From positions 43,375 through 107,374 of the forward strand of contig NW_005179151.1 of assembly GCF_000350225.1 (NCBI RefSeq): DNA of 64,000 nucleotides, in the 5' to 3' direction. Made by a program: the position numbers and the translations under genes. The notes beneath the pieces were generated by a model that saw nothing but the letters and a program-made list of their open reading frames with translations, ran no database searches and had not been told where the DNA came from. This document shows, piece after piece, positions 10,973 to 22,145 of this stretch. The number at the start of each line of letters is the position of its first letter. Position 1 is the first letter of the stretch. The DNA comes from Chondrus crispus. Its lineage: Eukaryota; Rhodophyta; Florideophyceae; Gigartinales; Gigartinaceae.

Positions 10973-11821
10973 GTGTGTCCTAGGATTGCCAGAGAAAACA
11001 GATTAAGGATTCGTACTGGGGAGCGGACTTTGATGCGAGAGTGCAGCGCCAATAAGAAGTGGGGAAAAGAGGAGGCAATTAATACTTCCGTCTCGCGCGC
11101 AGCAGAAGACCTAGAAGTGCAACTCTGTTCCTCTGAAGTAGTGAGTTAGGCATGGGGCTGGACAACCAAGCGGGGAATAGAAAGGAGTCTAGTGTAGGGA
11201 TGATCAAAGCTATGTCATAGCCCAAAGAGCAGGGCGCAACTATTATTAGTAAAAAAAGGGAGGACCGTGCGGGCGTGTCATTAAATTGTGGCGTGGCTAC
11301 CGACAACGAATACAAGCTGAGTGCGTGGTGCTTGTAAATGCGGTGCGTTTTCTGTTGAATACGGTACCCAAGGGTACCAGACAGCGGCTTTGCAGCTGTG
11401 TGTGTGTGAGTGTCATGGTTGCTTTAAGAATTTGATACAAAAGAGGGACCCTGTGCTCCGGTTTGTGACGATTTAGGGCAGTAATGGGAGCTCAAGGAAT
11501 TTCATTTAAGTGCCGTTCAGTGCATACTGTATGTACAGTCTTTTGTCCTGGCGACCAATGAAGACCACGCCCATCTCTTCATCTGCCACGTATTACACGT
11601 AAACAAAAGGAGCCTTGCGCATTGCTGCCTGTATAACTCCAACATAACCTGATGTGCACATCAACACTCTAAAACGCGCAGGGCGTGTGTAGGCTGGGGG
11701 GGCTTTGCGCGTCAACATCTTTGACTACTCTGCCGTGACTTCCACTGACAGGTATCGGGTTCTTCGACAAAGGTCGCCTTCACATGAGTGATCACCCTTA
11801 CGCTTGATCACTCCTTCCGAC
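10973..11821. promoter_or_regulatory. Divergent intergenic/promoter region
   Basis: An 849-bp spacer lies between the divergent armadillo and aspartic protease genes. It holds short GT runs (tgtgtgtgtgag near 11399) and a small perfect inverted repeat, GGTACCCAAGGGTACC, at 11364-11379. No ORF or RNA gene can be supported here. Confidence 0.35.
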
Positions 11822-13627
11822 ATGACGCGAAGGTCCGCTGCCTCTTCATGCGTCCTTTTGTTTCTGTTGATCCAATTCACCCTGCTCAACGCCAATCCAG
11901 TGGTTGCTGACCTCGAATGGCAACATCCGCGCCCTTCATCTCCAAATTCTCATCAGGGATTCCCAAAGAATGTCCGCTTGTTCACGCCTGATCAAACCCT
12001 CGCATCAAGATTCCTTTCTTCTCGCATTTGGCCGCCCAAGTCTTATTCTTCCCGCACCGTAGCCGTCGATCTCCTTGGCGGAATTACCAAGGTCGGAGAG
12101 TACTACACCCGTATTACAATCGGCGGTCAGCACGTCCGAGTACAGGTCGACACCGGTTCATCCACCCTAGCACTTCCCCTCGCCGAATGCGATCGCTGCC
12201 GCCCTTCGGACCAGCGCTACAACCAACGCCTCTCACACAGTGGCCATGCTCGGTGGATATCCTGTGTCAACGATCTTTGCGCTTCCGATACCTGTGCTTC
12301 TCGGAAGTGCACGGTGTGCTCCTCCCGCGATGCTTGCTGCTCAGAGGAAAATCCTCAAGCTTGTGGTTTTCTTCTCCGATACGGAGATGGCTCTTTGGCA
12401 CGGGGCGGCCTCATGGTCGACCTCATGGCATGGGGGAATGGCAGCATCGCGGCTCCTGTAATTTTCGGTGGTATTCTTCATGACTCGGTAGATTTTGAAA
12501 GACCAATTGTGGACGGGATATTGGGGATGGCCTACGAGGCCCTGGCTTGCAACCCTACATGTGTAGAACCGCCATTTCAGCAGATGGTGAAAGCGGGTGT
12601 TGTGGACGACAGCTTTTCAATATGCATTACCGGACAAGGTGGCAAACTTGTTCTTGGCGCATTCGACGAGGCAATGGCAAAAGGCAAGCTTACTTACGTG
12701 CCACTGGCCCTCTCAGACCCACCCACATTCTACACCATGAATGTTAGCAATCATATCACGGTCGGGGAACGCCAAATTGCGGTTCCAAACCTGCGCTCTG
12801 GTATACTCGATAGCGGCACGACGCTTGTCGTTGTTTCCAAAACAGCCTTTCTCATGCTCCTGGAGCACCTTATGAAATTTCATTGTGACGTACCGGGTAT
12901 ATGCGGTACGGAAAAGCCGTGGTTTATGCCAGCAGCGTGTGTTAAGATGGATCCGGATTTAATTGCGAAGCTCCCTTCGTTCACGTTTCATCTTGGAGAA
13001 AATGGTGAATTTGATCTAGTACTACGCCCAGAAGATTACATGTTGCACATGGATAATCCCGCACAGAGAGGATACCGCTGTGTAGGTATAATGGCAATGG
13101 AATCAATGCAAGCAGGGACAGACATAATTTTTGGAAACACAGTGATGCAGAGATACGTCTCTCTCTACGACAGAAAAAACAAACGCCTTGGTTTTGCAGA
13201 GGCAGCGGAGGGATGCGGAGGGGGAAGCAGTTGCAACTCATACACGCAATGCGCCGAATGCGCCTTGTCTCCTGGTTGTAGTTACAACTTTCAAACGCAG
13301 ACCTGTAGAGAGAAGCGTGGAATAGCTGGGCTTGTCCCATATCCAGACTGCAGTGGAAGTCGATGCTTTTGTCGGCTTGGAAGACAGGCAGGATTGGCAT
13401 TCGGTACTGTGGACGGATTTATCGGCAGTCTATTGATCATCGCTGTTGGAGTATTTATTATTTTTCTGTACAGCCGGCGGGGGAGCCCAGATGTGGGAGA
13501 GGTTGGCAGAGGCGGTGATCACGAACCTATCTACCCTGTGGATGATGATGACGAAGAAGATGGTGCTAACACAATCACCGGCGGCAATGGCGCTAGAAAA
13601 AAATATCTTCCTGTACCGTCAGAGTAG
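11822..13627 (+). CDS. Membrane-anchored pepsin-family aspartic protease
   Basis: Secretory-pathway A1 aspartic protease of 601 residues. The ATG at 11822 gives a good signal peptide (positively charged MTRRS, then CVLLFLLIQFTLLNA). The first active-site motif is VDTGSSTLALP (~residue 105). The second is ILDSGTTLVVV (~330). The flap region is RYGDGSLARGG. Between DTGS and the flap there is a Cys-rich insert with about nine Cys (ECDRC, CVNDLCASDTCASRKC, DACC), as in nepenthesin- and plasmepsin-V-type enzymes. After the catalytic domain comes a second Cys cluster (GCGGGSSCNSYTQCAECALSPGC) that resembles a PSI/plexin-like module. A transmembrane helix (IGSLLIIAVGVFIIFLY) and an acidic cytosolic tail follow. 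Both catalytic Asp are present. The topology is type I; the substrate is unknown. Confidence 0.9.
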   Translation: MTRRSAASSCVLLFLLIQFTLLNANPVVADLEWQHPRPSSPNSHQGFPKNVRLFTPDQTLASRFLSSRIWPPKSYSSRTVAVDLLGGITKVGEYYTRITIGGQHVRVQVDTGSSTLALPLAECDRCRPSDQRYNQRLSHSGHARWISCVNDLCASDTCASRKCTVCSSRDACCSEENPQACGFLLRYGDGSLARGGLMVDLMAWGNGSIAAPVIFGGILHDSVDFERPIVDGILGMAYEALACNPTCVEPPFQQMVKAGVVDDSFSICITGQGGKLVLGAFDEAMAKGKLTYVPLALSDPPTFYTMNVSNHITVGERQIAVPNLRSGILDSGTTLVVVSKTAFLMLLEHLMKFHCDVPGICGTEKPWFMPAACVKMDPDLIAKLPSFTFHLGENGEFDLVLRPEDYMLHMDNPAQRGYRCVGIMAMESMQAGTDIIFGNTVMQRYVSLYDRKNKRLGFAEAAEGCGGGSSCNSYTQCAECALSPGCSYNFQTQTCREKRGIAGLVPYPDCSGSRCFCRLGRQAGLAFGTVDGFIGSLLIIAVGVFIIFLYSRRGSPDVGEVGRGGDHEPIYPVDDDDEEDGANTITGGNGARKKYLPVPSE

Positions 13628-14003
13628 GCCGTAATGAAGCAAGCCGGTAGCATCATTGCAAGCAGGTAATTGAAGTAGCAACCTTCTGGTCATAATGATC
13701 AGAGTTCTGTACTTCAATTTTGCGGATAGAACATTTCCGTGTGCTTCACGTTGTGAATGCTTCGCTGTGAAGCCATGCACAGATGTTGGATGTCCAGATT
13801 CCGCACGTCAGTCACCCAATTACGACAGGCCGTGCCGGTCTAGGTAGGCCCATGTCTGAGCGTTCCTGCTTCTCTTCGACGTACCTCCGAATCGTCTCAG
13901 AAGCCAAGCAGGCCGTAACATTCTATCTTCATGAGAACGATCTTTCTAGGATCATATGCTGTAGTGCATGTCTCAGTGTACAAACCTAAGGAAATGTCCG
14001 CTC

Positions 14004-17000
14004 TCAGAGCACCAACTGATTTAAATCCAAGAATTCTTCCGACACAGCTACAACTCTCGCGCAGAGAGCAAGCCGGTTCATTCGAGTAGCTTCATCATCT
14101 GCGTTAACAAACACATTCTCAAAGAAGTTATGGACTGTCTGCTTCATTAAGACCAACCGTTGAAGTCTATTGACTAGGCCGATATCGCTCTTGTCGTGAA
14201 GAATAGCCTCTAATAACCGACGTTCCTCATCGTGCTCGAAAAGTCTGTCGTCTACGGCGTGGTACCGTAATTCTTCCAGCGACAAGCCCTTTACGCCTTT
14301 CAGAAGTCGTGCGGCTCGTCCGTGCACTTCCTGTGCTTCTATGACGAGTTGTCTTTCTGTACTAGTAGACAGCAGTCTGGAAACAGTCTTGCACAGTCGC
14401 TCCGCCGAAACAGGATTCACAGCATTCTTCGGGACAGCCAAAACTGATTTCACAACATCATCTTGATATTCGAGTCCATCGAGTAAATGTGATTCAAGCC
14501 TCCGCGTGATAAATTCCACTACTGCATGAACCGTGTCAGCCTCTACTTCTTGCCCAGTCTGGGAAGAAATAGCCTCTGCGGATATTGATACAATTTCCCG
14601 TAAATCCACACTTCTTCCGCATTGAATCAATGTCTGTACGGCACCGAGGGCTGCTCTTCGAAGAGCAAACGGATCCGATGTGGACTTCGGCAGCAGTCCA
14701 ACGCTGAAAAGCGCTACCAACGAATCAATGCGATCGGCGACACTCACCGCTGCTCCTGGAAGAGATGATGCAAGCTCATCCCCGCTGAAGCGAGGAAGAT
14801 TTGCTTCGAATATAGCCTGACTTACGGCGACGGGGACTTCCCCGGATTTTTCGCTGTAATGCCGACCCATTATGCCCGCTAGAGCAGTCATTTCGACCAC
14901 CATGGATGTTGCCAGATCTGCTTTGTACAGTTTTGCTGCAAGTGCAGCTGTTTCTGACTCGTATTCATCTAAACTCATGAGATTACACAGATCACGAGTC
15001 GTGGCTTCAACCCTTCGAACTTTCTCCAGCATAGATCCCATTGATTCCTGAAAGGTGATGCTCTTGAGGTGCGGCACGAAGTCACCGAGAGTCTTCCCGT
15101 CCGAATCCTTGGTGTAAAAGAATGTCGCGTCTGAATACCTTGCTTGTAGAACTGCTTCATTTCCTTGTCGTACAGCACATCGGTCGATATTATCAGACTC
15201 CCCATTAGCAACTGTCACAAAAGCATTCAGCAAGTCACCAGTCGCGTTGCTCACTACAGGAAAATACCGTTGATGCTTCTTCATGACTGTGACCAAAACT
15301 TCCTCTGGGAGCCTGAGGAACGCCTCATCATAGCGACCAAGTATCGGAATCGGGTTCTCCACCAGATTTGTTATCTCGTCAAAAAGGGGTCCACTGAGGT
15401 ACTCAGGTGGTATGTGACCACCCACGTCACTCGCTAAACTTGTTGCTCCCATGCGTATTCTTATCGCTCGCTCCTCTCCCGAAGGCACTATGTCTAGTCT
15501 CGAAAGGACAGATTGGTATTCAGATGCCGAACGGATTTCGACATCATTCGCAAACCCGTTTCTTTGTCGCAACGATCGTGTGGTTCTTTCGGACTGCACG
15601 CCGGCAAATGCAAATGGAACAACTTGATCACCCAATAAACAAACCATCCAACGAATGGGCCGGGAGAACGAGACCCCAGAGTCATTCCAGCGCATACTCC
15701 TAACAAAATTAATCTTGCTAAGCAGGGCAGATGGAATTGCGTCCGACAAGACCTCAAACGCCGTCTTACCTGTGTACTCCACATTGGCATACATATAGCC
15801 ATCGTCTTCGCATACTTCAATGCAACTGTCGTCGACACCTTGAGACCTCTTAAACCCTTGTGCCGCTTTTGTCATTTTGCCGTCCTTCAGTGCAATCCGT
15901 AGCGGTGGCCCCCGAATCCGCATGGATTCGTCTTCCTGTCGAGTTTTGAGGCCCTTCACAAGTGCACACACACGTCTCGGCGTACCGTTAACCTCAAGAG
16001 CGGAGTGCGATAATTTCTCAGCCGAAAGAATTTCGGAAAGTAAGGTTTTCACCTGAGATATAGTGCTGGGCACATCAGAGGCGGGCAGTTCTTCAAGTCC
16101 AATCTCAAAAACGAAATCTGCTGTATCACTAGAAGGCGAAGGCATATGTACTGGAAGAGAAGTTTGCATTTCCTTTGTGTCCTGGCTTGTAGTCTTGAGA
16201 ATTAGAGGGAAACCTTCCTCCTCCCTTCGCTCCACCCACAATCTGGCAACATCGCGAGATAAAAGTCGCATTCGCTGAAAATAACGGGCGCGCTCAGTTA
16301 CGCCGATGGCACCACGAGCGTCAAGGATATTAAACGTTTGACTCGCCTTCAAGAGATAATTGTACGCTGGTACAGGAAGTCTCTTTGACAGCAGAAAGAG
16401 AGCTTCTTTCTCGTAGAGCTCGAACATCTGATTGTTCCGGGAGACGTCGGCCTCGTCTAGATTGTAGCGACTCATCTCAACTTCATTTTGCATAAATATC
16501 TCACCATAGGTAATACCGGGAGCAAAAACAATGTCTCTAAAATGTTTCTTTCCCTGAAGCAACATAATTATTCGTTCGAGACCATAAGTGATCTCAACAG
16601 AAACGCTCTCCAGAGGCATACTGCCCGCTTGTTGAAAGTACGTGAACTGGGTAACTTCCATTCCGTCAAGCCACACTTCCCACCCAAGACCCCATGCGCC
16701 AAGAGCTGGGCTTTCCCAATTATCTTCAACGAAGCGAATGTCATGCTTGGATGTATCAATACCCAGAGCCTCGTAGCTACCGACAACAAGCTCCTGTGGA
16801 CACTTCGGGGCCGGCTTCACAATCACTTGAAATTGAGTGTGACGTTGAAGGCGATTGGGGTTGTCCCCGTACCGAGAGTCATCTGGTCGTATTGATGGCT
16901 CGTCGTAGGCCACCGACCACGGCTCGGGTCCGAGGACGCGCAGAAAAGTTGCGGGATTCATCGTGCCTGCTCCAACTTCAACATTGTATGGATGCCACAT

Positions 17001-17309
17001 TATGCACCCCGCATCAGTCCAGTATCGCTGTAGGCGCTGCAATGCATCCTGAAAAGTAAGCGGTGCCGAAGCTTTAGCGCTTGTATTGAGACCTTGTTCA
17101 TGCGGAAACACGGGATGTGTTGAAGACCTCGAAGCAGCTGCCGTACATCTGATCCTCGCATTTAGGCGCCCCTTCCACAGCGATCTTGAATTGCGTTGGA
17201 GCGGAGAAGCAAAAAAGCCAGGTCGTGAGACAACAGGCAGCAGAGAAGGAACGAAGCCGAAGACATGCGCTGCTGGCCGGCTCCCGACACTCATGGCATT
17301 GCGCGTCAT
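14004..17309 (-). CDS. EDD1: Organellar glycyl-tRNA synthetase, fused alpha-beta
   Basis: Bacterial-type GlyRS in which the alpha and beta subunits are joined in one chain, as in plant chloroplast/mitochondrial EDD1. It charges tRNA-Gly in organelles. The first plausible ATG is at 17309 ([10 protein letters not shown]), giving 1101 residues; the frame opens 27 codons earlier only with TTG. Residues 1-80 are Ser/Arg/Ala-rich with few acids, fitting a transit peptide. The alpha part starts at about 84 ([14 protein letters not shown]) with [51 protein letters not shown] and [18 protein letters not shown]. The beta part starts at about 400 ([19 protein letters not shown]). It contains the [19 protein letters not shown] and [10 protein letters not shown] motifs and a C-terminal anticodon-binding segment ([22 protein letters not shown]). 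It looks intact. Confidence 0.93.
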   Translation of the reverse strand: MTRNAMSVGSRPAAHVFGFVPSLLPVVSRPGFFASPLQRNSRSLWKGRLNARIRCTAAASRSSTHPVFPHEQGLNTSAKASAPLTFQDALQRLQRYWTDAGCIMWHPYNVEVGAGTMNPATFLRVLGPEPWSVAYDEPSIRPDDSRYGDNPNRLQRHTQFQVIVKPAPKCPQELVVGSYEALGIDTSKHDIRFVEDNWESPALGAWGLGWEVWLDGMEVTQFTYFQQAGSMPLESVSVEITYGLERIIMLLQGKKHFRDIVFAPGITYGEIFMQNEVEMSRYNLDEADVSRNNQMFELYEKEALFLLSKRLPVPAYNYLLKASQTFNILDARGAIGVTERARYFQRMRLLSRDVARLWVERREEEGFPLILKTTSQDTKEMQTSLPVHMPSPSSDTADFVFEIGLEELPASDVPSTISQVKTLLSEILSAEKLSHSALEVNGTPRRVCALVKGLKTRQEDESMRIRGPPLRIALKDGKMTKAAQGFKRSQGVDDSCIEVCEDDGYMYANVEYTGKTAFEVLSDAIPSALLSKINFVRSMRWNDSGVSFSRPIRWMVCLLGDQVVPFAFAGVQSERTTRSLRQRNGFANDVEIRSASEYQSVLSRLDIVPSGEERAIRIRMGATSLASDVGGHIPPEYLSGPLFDEITNLVENPIPILGRYDEAFLRLPEEVLVTVMKKHQRYFPVVSNATGDLLNAFVTVANGESDNIDRCAVRQGNEAVLQARYSDATFFYTKDSDGKTLGDFVPHLKSITFQESMGSMLEKVRRVEATTRDLCNLMSLDEYESETAALAAKLYKADLATSMVVEMTALAGIMGRHYSEKSGEVPVAVSQAIFEANLPRFSGDELASSLPGAAVSVADRIDSLVALFSVGLLPKSTSDPFALRRAALGAVQTLIQCGRSVDLREIVSISAEAISSQTGQEVEADTVHAVVEFITRRLESHLLDGLEYQDDVVKSVLAVPKNAVNPVSAERLCKTVSRLLSTSTERQLVIEAQEVHGRAARLLKGVKGLSLEELRYHAVDDRLFEHDEERRLLEAILHDKSDIGLVNRLQRLVLMKQTVHNFFENVFVNADDEATRMNRLALCARVVAVSEEFLDLNQLVL

Positions 17310-18670
17310 GGCGGCAGCGCGGCAGAATCCCGCAAAAGAAATGCACGACTCCGAGATGCCCCGAAGAAGGCTTGTTGCGCAGTTGCCCAAAAGGAGCGAT
17401 TCGCAGCAGTGAAGTGAGTCGACGTTGCCATCCGATGGCAGCAGAAGTGGGCATTGTGGATCGCAGTTGTCTCCATGCGATCTCCGAACGCCTTGTACAC
17501 GTGTCCTACACGTGAGGTTCCGACAGTACTATTACATTACAGTGTATGTAGCCTTCTCTAAAACTGTCTCCAAGAAAATTTTATCACGATTGCCCGAAAT
17601 GGTACCCCTCGCACGAGACATAAGCGTCGACGCGCACAGCAGTCAGGTACTCGTAGACGAGAAGCGAAAACTGGATGAGGTGAAGCACGACTGAGGCGTG
17701 CCAAATCCCGGTGAGCGGGGTCCTCTATGCTATGAGTGCGGCTTTGTGGCTGAGACGGCAGCTGTTCCCACCATGAGCTCCGTCCACAGCAAGTACTTTG
17801 TGCTCATGAGGGCGGCATCGCCGCCGGGGGCGGAGCTGCGTAGGTGACCGACATGATCCGATGCCCGCTCGGAGGTGGGGCGCGAGCAGTAGTCGTAGAC
17901 CCCGGCAACATTCTGTTCCCGATGCCCCCACGTCGCCTGCGGGCTCCTGTACCCCTGTCATCCCCTAAAAAGTGCCCCACACTAGCGCAAGGACACGCCC
18001 CATCCCTTCTATCTCTCTATCACGATAAACGACCTTTTCATGTTCTCCAAACCCGCAACATCCCGCTAGCCAAATTCTCAGGCTATCACGCCTCTGGCAA
18101 ATAAACCAGTCCCCACCTGGTACAACTGTCATGACCGTACAGTTGTTTGGAAGCTTTTAGAGAAGTTGCAGGACTTGACAAATCGGTCACGGACATCTCG
18201 GCGGCCAAGTTCAACGCAGTGCGCGTCTTTCGTTGCAGATGAACGAGGGAGGCACGTGTGCAGGAAACAAAGTTCACGTCAGACCGAAATGAAAGCATGA
18301 TCTTATGTTCTCAAGAACAGATACGTCAGATTTCGCGAAACCCCTGTGAGGCTTGATTGAAGTATTTGATTATTCGCATTAGATTTTAGTTGTAATTTCA
18401 AGGTTTTTTTGATTGTTCCGCGCATACTTCCAAACAGAAGCATGGCGGCTATAAAGAAAAATGGGGAAGGAAGGGTGGAAGCACGCGGAGGTCCCCCCAA
18501 GGAAACCTGAGAAAAACGAACAGAAGACCCTACCAACAACGCCGTTGTCGTGTGCTGGGTCCTGGCACAGAAGGCAAGACACTACTGTAGAGCTCATCTC
18601 TCTGGTTTGATCCCTTTGCTCAACGAATCAAAAATAAATAAAAATAATGCTGAGACAACCATTTCTTTTA
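17310..18670. other. Intergenic, no gene seen
   Basis: About 1.36 kb between the GlyRS start and the Tigger element. The first ~150 bp must carry the GlyRS promoter and 5' leader. Short open frames exist on both strands, but none shows domain signatures, a good start context or a biased third position. I see no RNA gene and no repeat array here. Confidence 0.4.
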
Positions 18671-18690
18671 CAGAGTAAACTCTCGATATA
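18671..18690 (+). repeat. Left terminal inverted repeat of Tigger element
   Basis: A 20-bp end starting CAGAGTAAAC and ending CGATATA. It matches the reverse complement of 21356-21375 at 19 of 20 positions. A TA lies directly outside. Confidence 0.85.
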
Positions 18691-19134
18691 CTGTAGTGAC
18701 AAAATTTGTGGCGGCCCGAAATTGATGGCAGAGTCACTGTAGCGGGTGAGTCACTGTAGGGCTTGCAAGGTGGCCACGTGTAGGTTGGAATCTGAGCTGG
18801 TGAGGCGTAACGGATTCTTTTTTTTGAGCTCAGTTCCTGCAACGGATACTCATTCCCCACTAGCAAACGACAGAGTCGTTTACGATCTCTCCATAGCCAT
18901 TATTGAGCATTCCCAATCCTTCGCAGACCGTTATAGCACAACGATAATTAAACGATGCACAACAAAAAGCCTCAATACTCTATAAACGTTGCAATGGGAC
19001 ACCTTCTGAAGCCCTGAAGTGCACCAACTGTTTATCATTTATTGAATTAAACATCCTGTGATAGTGTTACAACTCTCTGTTGGTCATTCTGTTGGTCATT
19101 CTTTTGCTTACGTCTTTCACATCCCTCTCTCGCC

Positions 19135-21149
19135 ATGGCTCCGAAATGCCAACAAACCCCTTTGAAAACGAAGAAAGAAGCCCTTGACTTGCTTGGAGCA
19201 AAGACTGATGGATCATTTGGACCGGCAAAGGTCAACGACAGTACCAAGCGTCCCTGGTCCCATGCGGAAATCGCGGAGAAGTATCACGTCACGTATCGAG
19301 GCCAACTGTGTTTGCTTGGCGCAAACGAGCAAACAATATTATGGGTTTAGACGTCAGCACGCTTCGTATCGCTAAAAAGACGCGCTTAAAGCAAGGATTC
19401 TTCCCAAAATTGGAACTTGCCCTTCACAGATATATGCATGATCGAATAGTCTATATGCGGGGGAGTCATTGTTCAGGGAGGATGTCGTTCAGCGCGCTGC
19501 GATGGAAATCAGAGAAAAGATGGTGGAGAAACTCAATGAGCAACTCTCGTCAGTTGACGAATCAGAATCAATGGACAAGGCCCAACTCGAAGCTGAGGTT
19601 AAAGGCCTTACAGGTTTCAAAGCAAGCTCACAGTGGGTAACGAATTTCGTGTTTAGGAATGGTTTTATTAGCAAGCGTGGTGCGGGACAAAGTGGGCTGT
19701 TCGATACGGCAACCGTGCAACAAGCCCAGGTTGAGATACAGAAACAGTTGGCTATTTACTCCATCTATGATATCTGTAACACAGATGAGGTTACAGTTCT
19801 ATTTAGATCGTTTCCGAGTCGGGCGATCCGCCCTACTGCGCTACCAGCCACATACGTACCCGTCAAAGATAGGCTCACGGCTGTTCTGACTGTATTTGCG
19901 GATGAGAGCAAGGCCCCTCTAACAATTATTGGGAAATCTCATAGACCGCGAAGCTTTCCTCGTCATTTTGATCCTCTACGTGACCTGGGAGTTTTTACAC
20001 ATCCCAATAGAATGCGTGGAATATGCAGGTGATATGGAATCGCATCGTGAAAGGTTTCAATACAATGGCACGTTTACAGGGTCGTTCTATAACGAGCATT
20101 GTTGACAACTGCTCAGCTCATGCTATAACTTATGAGCCTCATGACAACTACAATCCATTTTTCTACCACCAAACATGACCTCTTGTTTACAACCTGTGGA
20201 CGCAGCCATTTGTTGTTCATTCAAATGTGCGTTCCGGCGCCTTCTTGTCAGCCACATTTTGACATTTCTTGATGAACAAATGAAACAACCTATGGAACAG
20301 CGAAAGCCTTTTAAAATCAACCAGTCAGTTACCCTTTATGACTCTGTCTCTATGGTTGCCAAAGCGTGGAACATGGTACCGAAGACGGTCGTGCTGAATG
20401 GATGGCTTTCCACGGGTGTTTTAGCACCTTTTCAAAGGCAGCAGGTGATTGAGTTACGTGATGGTTGTAAGGGTGTGGCGGAACCGGCTTTCAGGCTGCA
20501 AAGTGGTTCATCCCTGAGTGTAGAGAAAGCCATTTGTGCTCAACGTGCTGCTGCTGCGCGAAGCGCAGGAGAACAATGGCTAAAGGATACCGGAAATGCT
20601 CGAATACCCACTGACGTGGAAGCAGCAATGGAAGTAACAGTATGGGATGATGCTAATATTGAGATGCTACTGGAGGATGTAAGGAATCTCGCTGATTTAA
20701 ATGTAATGGATCAGGTTGATGACGCCGCTTTGGATGCATTTTTTGGTGACAAAGCAGGTGTAGATATTTGCCAACCCGTCACGGCCGCAAACGCGCTTGC
20801 TGTGGCTGTGAATAGCGCAATCGAGGTGGGAAATGTTGAAACGGAAGGGAGTGTCCCTCGGGACAGCGACTCCGAAGAGGAGAATAGCGAACGGGTGGCA
20901 AAACCCTCATTGTTGCGCTACTAGAAAGCGGTGGAGGCGCTTCGAGAGGAACTAGCGTTACTCGTGGCGAATGAACATGAGCTCCTTGAAAAATCTCGCG
21001 GTGCCGATCTCCTGGCCATTCTCGACGTGGAGATTGACCACGTAGGTGTCCACCGCCGGCGTACCTCACGCCAACGGAAGATTAGTGAGTTTATGTCTTT
21101 GACATCGGGCCAAGTTGGAACGGAACCGATTGATTCCGCGGATGTATGA
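19135..21149 (+). pseudogene. Decayed CENP-B/DDE_1-type transposase
   Basis: Remains of a Tigger transposase in several frames. The N-terminal piece starts at an ATG at 19135 (MAPKCQQTPLKTKKEALDLL). The middle piece (19469-20032) has the helix-turn-helix region SSQWVTNFVFRNGF and the first catalytic Asp context YDICNTDEV. Near 20100 there is VDNCSAHAITYEPHDN, which matches the DN-SAH second catalytic motif. The next frame (20175-20924) opens with TSCLQPVDAAICCSFKCAFRR, the usual segment after it. An in-frame TAG at 20922 is followed by open frame to 21149 (KAVEALREELALLVANEHELL). At least three frame changes and one stop separate the pieces, so no full transposase is encoded. An acidic C-terminal tail (SDSEEENSE) is visible. 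Confidence 0.75.
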
Positions 21150-21355
21150 GAAACACCCTAAAAATAAATAAAAAAGTACGTCATGTACAGTGACAAGGCC
21201 AATTTGGCGGTCACTGTACCGGAAAAGTCACTGTAGAGCTCCATGTCACTATACAAAATCAAATCGCCATTTGCGCTTCAGAAATGGACATGTGGTGGGA
21301 GCCTAGCAGCTAAGTAGTCACTGTAACGACGAAAGTCACTATAGCGGGGTGTCAC

Positions 21356-21375
21356 TATATCGAGAGCTTACTCTG
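21356..21375 (-). repeat. Right terminal inverted repeat of Tigger element
   Basis: This end is the mirror of 18671-18690 with a single A/G difference. It is followed by the TA target duplication at 21376. Confidence 0.85.
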
Positions 21376-21565
21376 TATTACAGAGCTTACGCAAACGAGA
21401 AATTCAGGAATACAAATGCAGAAATTCAGCAATACCAATTGCTGAATTCTATTTCTGAAAAGTGATTATACAGTTTCCGAAAACGTTTACGCAAATAGAA
21501 AACTTCCGCTCGCAGGAGTAATAGACAGGAAGGTCGTGCAGTACTAGTACATACCGTACAGTTAG

Positions 21566-22098
21566 GGGATTATTGGCCATATTTGGATCAAGGATCAGAC
21601 GGACGTGGCTGAGGTAGGGATACTGATAGGGGGCTGGGAGAAAGGGAGGAACCAGGTGGCAAAGTAATCAGCATGAACGCTGGGCTGCTGCCGCTATCCT
21701 TTTGTTACTACGTTAGATCGCCGTTTAAGTACTGATTTCTCGCGTCTCTTTGCTGCCGCATCTATCGTCTATGCCATATTACTGCGCGCTGCACTTGCCA
21801 CTTCCGGTGCTTTGCTAATTGAAGCAGAGCTCGTGCTTCTCGCTATGTTCATTGCTTGCATGCTGCCACTCTATCTATGCCGCTGATAGAGCTGGTCAAG
21901 GTTGCGACCTTTCCTCCGAGTAGAGGATTGCATTCGCCCATATTGCATTGCCGCTGCCTCGTATGCCCTTTCGTCTCCATAGCGAAAGGTCCTGCGTATT
22001 CAGGTACGTCGACATGTTCTTGAGTGCAAGTCGATTCGCACGTGTACCTTCATTTACAGAAACCCGATCACTGATCGAATCAGGATATCTGGTTTCAC
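21566..22098 (-). repeat. Copia 3' LTR
   Basis: Direct repeat of 26808-27340 over 533 bp with about four substitutions. On the element's own strand it begins TGAAACC. Confidence 0.85.
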
Positions 22099-22145
22099 AT
22101 ACCCCCCAGTGACTCGAATGGGATGAGGGTGACTTCACGGCTATT

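Larger units (their letters stand above)
18671..21375 (+). mobile_element. pogo/Tigger-type DNA transposon (Tc1/mariner superfamily)
   Basis: A 2705-bp element bounded by TA on both sides (18669-18670 and 21376-21377), the target duplication of this superfamily. The two 20-bp ends are inverted repeats starting CAGAGTAA and differ at one position. Inside each end are several copies of a GTCACTGTA-like motif (left 18696-18760, right 21189-21357), which could be transposase-binding subterminal repeats (inference). The interior holds a decayed transposase on the plus strand. The clean ends and duplications show a single insertion event. The coding decay suggests it can no longer make its own transposase. 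Confidence 0.85.
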
